A stretch of 40,099 bases of DNA from positions 1 through 40,099 of the forward strand of contig JBJEJD010000160.1 of the NCBI GenBank assembly GCA_051877705.1, given 5' to 3'. This stretch comes from Coprococcus_A sp051877705 (GTDB lineage Bacteria > Bacillota > Clostridia > Lachnospirales > Lachnospiraceae). Positions 8,922-16,119 of this stretch are shown piece after piece. The stretch's first letter is position 1, and each line of letters opens with the position of its first letter. The translations under genes were made by a program, and so were the position numbers. The notes under the pieces were generated by a model. That model worked only from the letters and a program-made list of their open reading frames with translations. It ran no database searches and was not told the DNA's origin.

Positions 8922-9959
8922 TTATTTGGACAGCTTTTCAGCCGGCTGTGGACGATATGGTTTAACCGGTTTGATAGCGAATGGATTCTCGATTTCGCCA
9001 GCTTCAACCTTCTTGAACCACTCAGCTGCTCTGTTGGCCATACCTGCCCAGTGTTCAGCTGTCTGAGGCTCCTGCATATCTGTTGTTGCGTAACGGTAGT
9101 CATTAACACGGCTGATGTATTTCTCATCCTGCTGTGCGGAATGCTCATCGCCAAGATCGCCTGCAGCAACACGAAGAAGAGAACCATACTGTTCACTTAC
9201 TGTGTGGAGCTTCAGATCCTCAACAAGGAGTTTCTTCAGTGGACGTTTAGCAAGGTTGGACATGATTGTACGGTTTTCGTAGGACATCAGTTTCCACATA
9301 CGTGCGATTTCCCATGCACGGTCCATAACGGATGCTTTCGGAACCACTTCACTTACCATGCCGAAGTTCAGCATATCCTGAGCAGTGAACTGACGGGTTG
9401 TCATCATGTAGTAGTTACCACGTTTTGTTCCAAAATAATGCTGGCACATAAGACCCATAGCATCACCAGGTACCAGACCGCCCTGTGCATGAGGAACTTC
9501 CATAACTGTATCATCTGCACAGATTGTTACATCACTGAGCATTGCGGAATCCCAGTGGAAACCTGGTCCAGGAATAGCACCGATGGTAGGAACATCAAGG
9601 TCGAATACCATGTTCTTGATCAGGTTTGTGTCATCAAAATACTGATGCTGGAAACGTTCTGTAGGAAGTTCAGAATATGTTTCCCAACCGTTTGGATCAG
9701 ACTCTGTCATCCAGCTGTCTCCGATATGGGTGAAGATGATGATCTCGTTCTTGTAGTCAAGAGAAAGAACTCTTACTAACTGGCTGATGGCACGGTGGGA
9801 CATACCGCTGTGGTGCATTGGGCCATCATTTGTTTTCCATGTTACCTGAAGGATACCATCTTCACGATAGAGATCAGCAAAGTCTTTGAACCATTCTTTG
9901 TACTCTTCGAGTTCCGGCAGTTTGGCATAAGGGGCCATTGGCTTATTGTTTTCGGACAT
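8922..9959 (-). CDS. Crotonase-superfamily hydrolase resembling 6-oxocamphor hydrolase (beta-diketone hydrolase)
   Basis: This is a 345-residue enoyl-CoA hydratase/isomerase-fold protein, longer than the ~257-residue 6-oxocamphor hydrolase (OCH) at both ends. The region GPGFHWDSAMLSD, then VPHAQGGLVPGDA, then TKRGNYYMMTTRQ lines up with OCH. The OCH catalytic residues His122, His145 and Asp154 correspond to His135, His157 and Asp166 here, with the same 9-residue His-Asp spacing. OCH performs retro-Claisen hydrolysis of a cyclic 1,3-diketone without CoA. The start at 9959 follows CAGGAGGTATTTTT. It has a LysR-type promoter (site C2). I infer a ring-opening C-C hydrolase; an ordinary CoA-ester crotonase remains possible. 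The family assignment was made from memory of the alignment. Confidence 0.8.
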   Translation of the reverse strand: MSENNKPMAPYAKLPELEEYKEWFKDFADLYREDGILQVTWKTNDGPMHHSGMSHRAISQLVRVLSLDYKNEIIIFTHIGDSWMTESDPNGWETYSELPTERFQHQYFDDTNLIKNMVFDLDVPTIGAIPGPGFHWDSAMLSDVTICADDTVMEVPHAQGGLVPGDAMGLMCQHYFGTKRGNYYMMTTRQFTAQDMLNFGMVSEVVPKASVMDRAWEIARMWKLMSYENRTIMSNLAKRPLKKLLVEDLKLHTVSEQYGSLLRVAAGDLGDEHSAQQDEKYISRVNDYRYATTDMQEPQTAEHWAGMANRAAEWFKKVEAGEIENPFAIKPVKPYRPQPAEKLSK

Positions 9960-10008
9960 AATAAAAATACCTCCTGTTTAAAAAATTTTCAGTTGTTCGT
10001 TTGTCTCA

Positions 10009-10077
10009 ATTATACAAAGGGATAAAGGATTTGTGAAATTCTGTTTTGGCACAGGTTTATGCAAAAGGGATATAAAC
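10009..10077 (-). promoter_or_regulatory. LysR-type operator and promoter of the crotonase gene (site C2)
   Basis: On the minus strand GTTTAT-N11-ATAAAC (10077-10055) is followed by GAATTT (10041-10036) and a consensus TATAAT (10014-10009). TTAT to -10 is 61 bases, identical to site B on the other strand. There is no -35 box. Confidence 0.72.
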
Positions 10078-10087
10078 AGATGGAATT

Positions 10088-10155
10088 GTTATAACTTTTT
10101 CACATAACCGCCCTGATTTAAAGAATTTCCAATTGGAGGTATCAGATGTTATACT
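10088..10155 (+). promoter_or_regulatory. Second LysR-type operator with plus-strand promoter and no gene downstream (site C1)
   Basis: GTTAT-N11-ATAAC (10088-10108), GAATTT (10123-10128) and TATACT (10150-10155) repeat the layout of site B with identical 61-base spacing, reading toward the lysR gene from its 3' side. Its palindrome centre is 32 bases from site C2, about three helical turns. No sense gene lies between 10162 and 10265. Confidence 0.6.
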
Positions 10156-10212
10156 AAGTTTGCAAGAAAAAACATAAATAATTCAGGTGTCGGTGAGAAT
10201 ATAAATTATTTT

Positions 10213-10241
10213 GGAGCAATTGCCATCACGACAATTGCTCC
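10213..10241. terminator. Stem-loop downstream of lysR
   Basis: GGAGCAATTG (10213-10222) and CAATTGCTCC (10232-10241) form a perfect 10-base stem with a 9-base loop, 23 bases past the lysR stop. The T-tract is weak on either strand. It could end lysR transcription or a short plus-strand RNA from site C1. Confidence 0.6.
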
Positions 10242-10264
10242 GAATCCTCCCTTAAAAAGGGACG

Positions 10265-11161
10265 CTATAGATTCCGGTTTTGGATAAATGTATGGAATGC
10301 ATCGACAAATATAGGAATGGAGATGTTTGGATTCTTCTTCTTCCAGATAAGATTCAGCGTAATATAGGCAAAATCGTCTGAGAGAGGAATGGCTACCAGG
10401 GATCCCATGGCAGGACGCAGATATTCAGGTGCCAGGAAAATACCTTCGTTGACACTGACACAGAATGCAGCGGTTTCAATATTTGGGATTTCACGCACAA
10501 TATTGAAATCTGCCCCCGCTTTTTTAAACATCTGTTTATTGAGGTCGCTGGTAATCGGATTGATATTATTATCAAAATTGATCATTGGAAAACCGGACAG
10601 ATCACGGAAAGACAGCGTTTCGCGGTCAGCCAGCTGGTGACACGGATGGAGATAAGCCATGATCGGGCTTTTCATGATAACCTCGCTCTCCAGACCAATA
10701 AGATAATTCCGGTCCACATGGGTGACCAGGGCAAGATCGGTGATACCTTCGTTCAATTGGCGGACAAGCACATCCAGTATGTCACAGGTCATGGTCAATT
10801 TGATCTGAGGATGACTGGCGGTGAAACCGATAACAAAATCAGAAATAAAGGATTGGGAGGCCACTCCGAGAAATCCAATCTTCAGTTCGCCTGTTGATAA
10901 GGAAGATACTTCCTTAACCAGATCAAGGGCATGATTATAGCGGGAAACGATCTCCTGGGCTTCACGGAGAAAAAGTTCTCCAATGGAGGTCAGATGGACG
11001 TTGTGGGTGTCGCGGATAAAAAGCTGAGTCCCGAGTGTCCGTTCCAGATCATGTATATGGCGGCTAAGGGCAGGCTGTGTCAGATAGAGCTGGTTTGCTG
11101 CCTTGCTGTAGTTCAGTAATGTGGCCAGGGTGATGAATTCGTTGAGACGATTAATATCCAA
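10265..11161 (-). CDS. LysR-family transcriptional regulator
   Basis: This 298-residue protein starts with TTG at 11161, 8 bases after AAGGAG. The first ~60 residues form the LysR winged helix (MDINRLNEFITLATLLNYSK, then AANQLYLTQPALSRHIHDLE). A substrate-binding domain of two alpha/beta lobes follows from about residue 90, opening with TGELKIGFLG. These tetramers bind T-N11-A palindromes near -65 and activate transcription when a pathway metabolite binds. Five matching sites occur in the island, two of them just beyond its 3' end, so it is the best candidate regulator of the cluster. It is divergent from the cyclase/DUF362 operon. No clear copy of the motif lies in its own AT-rich 230-base upstream gap. 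Confidence 0.92.
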   Translation of the reverse strand: MDINRLNEFITLATLLNYSKAANQLYLTQPALSRHIHDLERTLGTQLFIRDTHNVHLTSIGELFLREAQEIVSRYNHALDLVKEVSSLSTGELKIGFLGVASQSFISDFVIGFTASHPQIKLTMTCDILDVLVRQLNEGITDLALVTHVDRNYLIGLESEVIMKSPIMAYLHPCHQLADRETLSFRDLSGFPMINFDNNINPITSDLNKQMFKKAGADFNIVREIPNIETAAFCVSVNEGIFLAPEYLRPAMGSLVAIPLSDDFAYITLNLIWKKKNPNISIPIFVDAFHTFIQNRNL

Positions 11162-11391
11162 TTGGGATTCTCCTTTCTCTATTCAAAGCCGTGTTTAAAC
11201 AACAATCATTTACTTTATTAAATATAAAATAAATAAATGATATATTATCTGGGGCTGCTGGTGATTTGTTTATTATAACAAAATCGCTATTAAAAATATA
11301 GCATATTTTGTAAAAAATAGCAATCTCCTGACAAATAAAGCCGAAGATAAGGGAAAATCACAGTATTTATAATTTATAGGAGGAATGAAGT

Positions 11392-12333
11392 ATGGCAGAT
11401 TTACAGGTTTACCAGTATGATTCTACCAAATTACCGTATGAGTCCAAAACTTATACGACACCTGATATGGGTAATCTTTATGAGACCCCTGAAAAGAATC
11501 AGCCGGGTGAATGGGCAATCAACAGCAATATGAAAATGGTGGATTTAAGCCATCCATGGGGTAATGACCAGCCGACATGGCCTGCAGGTGAGCAGCCATA
11601 TATGAAGCCGGTTCAGTACATGGCTAAATTCAACAGACGTACACAGCTGGCATGGGGTATGCCTGAGCATGTATCTACACAGTATGATGCTCCGGCTCAC
11701 GTATGTCAGGAAAGTCCGTTTGTACATGAAGTTCCGCTGGAAAAATTCATTGCACCGGCTGTTGTATGGGATATCCCATGTAAGCCGATGGAACTGATCT
11801 CTCTTGAGCGTGTGAAAGAGGCTCAGGCAAAGCTTCCGATGAAGCCGGGCGATTATTGTATCATCGTTACCGGATGGCACAGACTTTACAGTGATTCAGA
11901 CCGTTATTTCCTGTGGAGTCCGGGCCTTTCCAGAGAAGCAGCTCTTTATATTCGCGATGAACTGGGTGCATCAGGATTCGGTATTGATACACAGGCCCTT
12001 GACCATCCGCTTTGCTCTTACATGGCCAACCATGGACCAGGTCCTCTGGCCCCACGTGTTCTGGAATATGCAGAGCAGTTTGGCATTGATATCAATGATG
12101 AGCAGTTTTCCTACTGGGAGCCGGTTCATGAGGTATTCCTGTCCAAGAACCTGCCGGGTTATGAAGATGTCGGTGGTGATGTAGACAAGGTACTTGGAAA
12201 GAGATGTGTTATCTGTGCATTCCCGTCCCGCTGGTATATGGGTGACGGCAGCAAGGTACGTATGGTTGCATTTATTGATAAAGATGATATCAATGATGTT
12301 CCGGATCGTACATACAAGTATGGTACATATTAA
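11392..12333 (+). CDS. Cyclase-family hydrolase (kynurenine formamidase/isatin hydrolase fold)
   Basis: This is a 313-residue protein starting at 11392 after ATAGGAGGAATGAAGT. VDLSHPWGNDQPTWP opens the cyclase-family fold, and residues 93-103 read H-V-S-T-Q-Y-D-A-P-A-H. The family consensus is HxGTHxDxPxH, so the second histidine, normally a metal ligand, is Gln97 and the glycine is Ser95; His93, Asp99 and His103 remain. GIDTQALDHP matches the later family motif. Members use Mn or Zn to hydrolyse amide, lactam or ring bonds. In this cluster a role in opening or tautomerising a ring is likely. It is followed 77 bases later by the DUF362 gene, probably co-transcribed. The protein is unusually long at its N-terminus (~45 residues before the fold). 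Confidence 0.85.
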   Translation: MADLQVYQYDSTKLPYESKTYTTPDMGNLYETPEKNQPGEWAINSNMKMVDLSHPWGNDQPTWPAGEQPYMKPVQYMAKFNRRTQLAWGMPEHVSTQYDAPAHVCQESPFVHEVPLEKFIAPAVVWDIPCKPMELISLERVKEAQAKLPMKPGDYCIIVTGWHRLYSDSDRYFLWSPGLSREAALYIRDELGASGFGIDTQALDHPLCSYMANHGPGPLAPRVLEYAEQFGIDINDEQFSYWEPVHEVFLSKNLPGYEDVGGDVDKVLGKRCVICAFPSRWYMGDGSKVRMVAFIDKDDINDVPDRTYKYGTY

Positions 12334-12410
12334 TTCATGTATGAAGTGTAATATCCATTATAAGGTATTATATTTTAAATTTACAAAATATAAAAAGGGA
12401 GGAAAAACAA

Positions 12411-13694
12411 ATGGCAGATAAGAAAAAAGCTGTAGTAGCCATTGCAAAGGAACCTACCGTCCAGGAAAGCGTTACAAAGGTATTTGATCTTCTTGGCGGT
12501 GTTACCAACATGATCAAGAGAGGCGAGACTGTTATCCTGAAACCAAATGCAGGTCATGCAGAAGGTCCGGATACAGCTGTATGTACAAGTCCTGAGACTC
12601 TGCGTGCTGTTATCCGTGAAGTTAAGAAAGCTCAGCCTTCAAGAATCATCGTTGCTGAATCAGCAGCTATCGGTTGTGATACAATGGAATGCTTTGAGGT
12701 ATCCGGTCAGGCTGCAGTAGCAAGAGAAGAAGGCGTTGAACTTTACGATATCAAGGCTGAAAAAGATCTTGTAAATGTAGCTGTAAGAGGTTACAAATCC
12801 AACATCAAGAGATGTAAAATTCCTCGTTTACTGATTGAAGCAGATCATATTATCAACCTGCCGATCATGAAAGCACATGCTTCCATGGTATTCAGCTGTG
12901 CATTGAAGAATATCAAAGGTACAGTACAGGATCAGGTACATTCCCAGATGCATCAGCAGAACCTGACAATGGCTATGATGGATGTTTGGTGGGCAGTACG
13001 TCCTGACATCAACATCGTAGATGCCATCAACGTAGCCAGCGGTTACAGCCCACATACACCAACTCCTCTGGAAGTAGGTATCATCATGGGCAGTTACGAT
13101 CCTGTTGCCCTTGACCTGATCGCATGTGATGTAGTAGGTATCGATACAACTCAGGTAGACTACTTCAGAGCTGCTGAAGAAGCTGGTCTTGGTACAACAC
13201 ATCGTGATCAGATTGAAGTTGTAGGTGAACAGGTTAAAGATGTTTACAAGAAGATGTGGATCCCATATCTTGGCAATATGGCTGACCGCTGGCCGGAATA
13301 TGATGTCCGCTGCGAAGGCGCATGCTCCAGCTGTCAGGCTCTTCTTGCACTGAACATGGAAACTCTTAAAGCTCTTGGTATTTACGAGGAAAATTCTGAT
13401 AAGACAATCATTGTAGGTCCTAGAAATCAGCTGCCGGATAAGCCAAAGGATAAGATTATTCTTCACGGTAACTGTACAAAGAGATATGCAGACAAGGGTC
13501 TCTGGATTCCAGGATGCCCTCCTGGAGAAACAGGTCTCTATCTGACAATCAAGACAGGTCAGGTTGTTGATGGTGAAATTCCAGGATGTATCGAAAATAT
13601 TATCCGTCCAAACATGGCTGCTGACCATCCAAAGTGGCAGGCATATGTTGAGCAGAAAGCTAAAGAATTTTACGAAGCACCGGAGAATCAGTAA
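12411..13694 (+). CDS. DUF362-domain protein with C-terminal cysteine cluster
   Basis: This is a 427-residue soluble protein starting at 12411 after AGGGAGGAAAAACAA. The N-terminal two-thirds match DUF362 (GETVILKPNAG, VAESAAIGCDT, HIINLPIMKAHA, ALKNIKG, DPVALDLIACDVVG). The C-terminal part has cysteines 301, 305 and 308 in CEGACSSC, plus Cys355 and Cys369 in PGCPPGE, an arrangement that could hold an Fe-S cluster or other metal. The biochemical role of DUF362 proteins is largely unknown. The codon use resembles that of highly expressed genes. Its stop overlaps the start of the 88-residue protein at 13694, so the two are made together. A redox or ring-modifying step in the island is a guess. 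Confidence 0.82.
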   Translation: MADKKKAVVAIAKEPTVQESVTKVFDLLGGVTNMIKRGETVILKPNAGHAEGPDTAVCTSPETLRAVIREVKKAQPSRIIVAESAAIGCDTMECFEVSGQAAVAREEGVELYDIKAEKDLVNVAVRGYKSNIKRCKIPRLLIEADHIINLPIMKAHASMVFSCALKNIKGTVQDQVHSQMHQQNLTMAMMDVWWAVRPDINIVDAINVASGYSPHTPTPLEVGIIMGSYDPVALDLIACDVVGIDTTQVDYFRAAEEAGLGTTHRDQIEVVGEQVKDVYKKMWIPYLGNMADRWPEYDVRCEGACSSCQALLALNMETLKALGIYEENSDKTIIVGPRNQLPDKPKDKIILHGNCTKRYADKGLWIPGCPPGETGLYLTIKTGQVVDGEIPGCIENIIRPNMAADHPKWQAYVEQKAKEFYEAPENQ

Positions 13695-13960
13695 TGGCAT
13701 TTGCGTATGTTCCAATGTCTCCAGATGATAAGAAATTGCTGGAAACGATTTTTACTGATGAATTCATGCAGGCGGAGACGAATTTTGAAGCTTTTAGGGA
13801 TTTCCAGTCTTCCAGCGCGGTATTTATCAACTGGAAATCAGATATAATGGTTTATAATGAGGAAGTGTTTGATGGGTTTGTCAGAGAAAGTACACGCTTC
13901 TCATCATGGGATGAAATGGTACGTACGGCTGCCGATCGGGCATTTTCCAGGGAAAAATAA
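13694..13960 (+). CDS. Small hypothetical protein coupled to the DUF362 gene
   Basis: This is an 88-residue protein whose ATG (13694) overlaps the preceding stop as TAATG, indicating translational coupling. I do not recognise a family. It is acidic in the first half, rich in Phe, Asp and Glu, has no cysteine, and shows no signal peptide or membrane segment. It may be a small subunit or assembly factor for the DUF362 protein. A terminator follows directly. Confidence 0.75.
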   Translation: MAFAYVPMSPDDKKLLETIFTDEFMQAETNFEAFRDFQSSSAVFINWKSDIMVYNEEVFDGFVRESTRFSSWDEMVRTAADRAFSREK

Positions 13961-13963
13961 TTA

Positions 13964-14014
13964 AAAAAGGTTCGCATTCAGTGATTTTATAAGTCATTGA
14001 GTGTGAACCTTTTT
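13964..14014 (+). terminator. Terminator of the cyclase-DUF362 operon
   Basis: AAAAAGGTTCGCATTCA (13964-13980) pairs with TGAGTGTGAACCTTTTT (13998-14014), four bases past the stop codon, with T-rich and A-rich flanks. Confidence 0.88.
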
Positions 14015-14046
14015 ATATGGCAGCAGCGTTATTTAGGAATAAAGAA

Positions 14047-14095
14047 AAAGAGGAAGAAAACATTTTACATATATGAATGTTTTCTTCCTCTTTTG
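14047..14095 (-). terminator. Terminator of the two-subunit CoA-transferase operon
   Basis: GAGGAAGAAAACAT pairs with ATGTTTTCTTCCTC (right arm ending at 14090); on the minus strand the stem is followed by a T-rich tract. It lies 11 bases past the subunit B stop. Confidence 0.85.
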
Positions 14096-14105
14096 GAGAT
14101 TAAAA

Positions 14106-14759
14106 TTATTCTTCCAATTCGTCCATGATCTTCAGGTCATCGGCGATGATCAGTGTTGGCTCAACCTGTGCCTGAATATCTTCAGGTGTCTTGCCTGCAC
14201 GGATTTCTACCAGTTTCAGACCTTCCGGTGTAACATCAATGACACACTGCTCGGTTACGATATGTTTGACGCAGCCAACAGCAGTTAAAGGATAAGTACA
14301 TCTCTTTAAGATCTTTGGTTCACCTTTTTTTGTTGTCAGTTCCATGGCAACAATAACTTTTTTTGCACCATTGCAAAGATCCATGGCACCACCCATACCG
14401 AATGCACGGCCAGGGCTTGCCCAGTTGGCGATATCACCGTTTTCAGCTACCTGAAGGGCACCGAGAACAGTAGCAGCCATACGACCGCTTCTGATAACAG
14501 CGAAAGAATAGGCTGTATCGAATGCGGAAGCACCCATAACAGGTACGAAGTTGATACCGCCTGCGTTCTGGTATGTATCGCAGATAGCAAGTTTTTTTGC
14601 AACAGGACCGACACCGATCATACCGTTTTCTGTCTGGAAAGCGATAGTAGGATCTACAAAATCACTGCAGGCACTTGGAATACCGATACCAAGATTAACA
14701 GTGTCACCTTCATTAAAATACTGAGCAGCTCTTCTGGCAATAAATCTTCTGTTATCCAT
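14106..14759 (-). CDS. 3-oxoacid (acetoacetate-type) CoA-transferase, subunit B
   Basis: This is a 217-residue class I CoA-transferase beta subunit. The start at 14759 is preferred over an in-frame ATG at 14843 because GGAGGG lies just upstream and the extension overlaps subunit A. Glu44 in TENG is the catalytic residue that forms the glutamyl-CoA thioester. NLGIGIPSACSDF and WASPGRAFGMGGAMDL are family motifs. Only one base separates it from the subunit A stop. With the BKACE enzyme releasing acetoacetate nearby, the likely reaction is transfer of CoA to acetoacetate or a related 3-oxoacid. Confidence 0.9.
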   Translation of the reverse strand: MDNRRFIARRAAQYFNEGDTVNLGIGIPSACSDFVDPTIAFQTENGMIGVGPVAKKLAICDTYQNAGGINFVPVMGASAFDTAYSFAVIRSGRMAATVLGALQVAENGDIANWASPGRAFGMGGAMDLCNGAKKVIVAMELTTKKGEPKILKRCTYPLTAVGCVKHIVTEQCVIDVTPEGLKLVEIRAGKTPEDIQAQVEPTLIIADDLKIMDELEE

Positions 14760-14760
14760 T

Positions 14761-15480
14761 TTACATACCCTCCAACTGATTTCTCTTGATTCTGCCGATG
14801 ATGTGGTTCTGTTCACGGCTGTCTGTGTAAAGCATATCAACATACATAGCAGGTACCTTTACATCATCAGGAGAAATTTCATTTAAGTCGCAGTACAGGT
14901 CGCACTGTACGATGGAAAGATCTGCGCATGTTGCCATAACAGGATGTGAAGCTGTACCTGTTCCGTGGTAAGCAAGGTTACCGAGAGGATCGGCACGACG
15001 GCATCTTGTGAGTGCTATATCTGCATGAATAGCTTCTTCAAGGATATAACGTTCGCCATCGGATGTTGTGATGATCTGTTTGCCTTTTTCCATATCTGTT
15101 CCAAGACCTGTTTTGGTAAGAAAGCCACCAATACCGGCACCGCCGTCACGCATCTTTTCGATGAAGCTTCCCATTGGGAAGAATTCTACGTTCAGTTTAC
15201 CTTCTGCAAGCAGCTTCTGAGCAACCGGGTTTGTACCGATATGTGTAGTGATCATTTTATCAACCTGTCCGTTCTCGATCAGACGGCTGATGGCGAAGCC
15301 TGGATTGCAGGCATCAATAGAGCAAATGGTAAGATGCTTTACACCGCTTTCTTCCAGCATGTCCAGAAGATCCCATGGCATATAGGCACCGGCCTGTCCA
15401 CCGATGGCAATTGTCTGGCCATCCTTGAAGCAGGCAATAATTTCTTCTCTGGTTCTGACTTTTCCTCTTTCGATTTCCAT
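14761..15480 (-). CDS. 3-oxoacid (acetoacetate-type) CoA-transferase, subunit A
   Basis: This is a 239-residue alpha subunit. The start at 15480 has GGAGAAAAGTATATTAAG upstream. IAIGGQAGAYMPWDLLDML is the glycine-rich CoA-binding region, and GAGIGGFLTKTGLGTDM is the conserved loop of the alpha subunit. It pairs with subunit B (14106-14759) to give the alpha2beta2 enzyme. It follows the 109-residue gene at 15544-15873 by 63 bases, so all three are probably one minus-strand transcript from site D. The acyl specificity is not determined by the visible motifs. Confidence 0.9.
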   Translation of the reverse strand: MEIERGKVRTREEIIACFKDGQTIAIGGQAGAYMPWDLLDMLEESGVKHLTICSIDACNPGFAISRLIENGQVDKMITTHIGTNPVAQKLLAEGKLNVEFFPMGSFIEKMRDGGAGIGGFLTKTGLGTDMEKGKQIITTSDGERYILEEAIHADIALTRCRRADPLGNLAYHGTGTASHPVMATCADLSIVQCDLYCDLNEISPDDVKVPAMYVDMLYTDSREQNHIIGRIKRNQLEGM

Positions 15481-15543
15481 CTTAATATACTTTTCTCCTT
15501 TTTATTATTTGACCGATTTCATATTAACAGTAAAGCATTTGTA

Positions 15544-15873
15544 TTAACGAGGGAGACGTGCGTGCAATTCGCTGACAACAGCATCAATCCATTTTTCTAC
15601 TTTGCGGACATCCTCTTCAGACATCTTCAGAGGCTCATAGAAAAAGCTTAGTCCGTCATAAGGACTTTCACTGCTGGTTCTTACGAGAATGCCGTCTTTG
15701 TTGAAAAATCCGCCGACACACATGGAATCAACACTGAAACCGGAGTCATCCGGCTGTACGATCTCTTCAATGATCCTGTGCATGGCATAAAAATCTTCTT
15801 CTCCGCTGTACCCCAGGATGTCAATCAGCAGAGCGCCTCTTTTCATTGTGTAAGTGTCATATAAATGCATCAT
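15544..15873 (-). CDS. Small hypothetical protein leading the CoA-transferase operon
   Basis: This is a 109-residue protein. GGGAGGG (15885-15879) lies 4 bases before the ATG at 15873 and 7 before a second ATG at 15870, so either may be used; an ATG at 15891 precedes the ribosome site and is rejected. I do not recognise the family. GALLIDILGYSGEED and VGGFFNKDGILVRT suggest a small alpha/beta fold. It has two histidines early and a single Cys in the middle. It shows no clear likeness to the 88-residue protein at 13694. Its place ahead of the CoA-transferase subunits and behind a LysR-type site argues for a role in the same pathway. Confidence 0.7.
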   Translation of the reverse strand: MMHLYDTYTMKRGALLIDILGYSGEEDFYAMHRIIEEIVQPDDSGFSVDSMCVGGFFNKDGILVRTSSESPYDGLSFFYEPLKMSEEDVRKVEKWIDAVVSELHARLPR

Positions 15874-15926
15874 ATATCCCTCCCTAAACAAATCCGTGCA
15901 TCAATGCAACTGTGCGGTCTAACATA

Positions 15927-15995
15927 ATGATACCATATATGCCTGGTTTTATGGACATTTTGGGGGCAAAAACGGTTATTCTTTTTTTAAATAAA
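15927..15995 (-). promoter_or_regulatory. LysR-type operator and promoter of the CoA-transferase operon (site D)
   Basis: On the minus strand TTTAT-N11-ATAAC (15995-15975) is followed by a TATCAT -10 box (15932-15927) 62 bases on. The palindrome extends outward as GGCTTTAT/ATAACCG with one mismatch. GAATT is degenerate here (AAATG). This is the weakest of the five copies. Confidence 0.5.
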
Positions 15996-16033
15996 GCCGT
16001 TCTCAACAGGCATAATCATTTTGGTTAATCCAC

Positions 16034-16062
16034 TTGAAAATGCGGAGAAATATCAATAAAAT
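16034..16062 (+). promoter_or_regulatory. Predicted sigma-A promoter of the BKACE gene
   Basis: TTGAAA (16034-16039), 17-base spacer, TAAAAT (16057-16062), with start expected near 16069 and a 50-base leader. It differs from the LysR sites in having a good -35, so this gene may be partly constitutive. Confidence 0.5.
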
Positions 16063-16119
16063 AAATATAGAGTTCATTGACGAAATAACATATTTTACCA
16101 AGAAAGGAAGTATTATATT

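Noticed and set aside
9051..9779. 242-codon open frame on the plus strand
   Set aside because: It is antisense to the crotonase gene, which has a good ribosome site, catalytic residues and family motifs; the antisense product is Cys/His-rich nonsense without a start site.
11162..11391. Possible sixth LysR site in the lysR/cyclase divergent gap
   Set aside because: Near-palindromes occur (GCTAT-N7-ATAGC and a TTTGTT...AACAAA repeat) but none has the TTAT-N11-ATAA spacing or a -10 at 61-62 bases.
12828..13715. 295-codon open frame antisense to the DUF362 gene
   Set aside because: The sense gene has conserved motifs and a ribosome site; the antisense product has no recognisable fold.
14965..15651. 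228-codon plus-strand frame across the CoA-transferase subunit A gene
   Set aside because: Antisense to a clear class I CoA-transferase subunit; Cys/Phe-rich and without a ribosome site.
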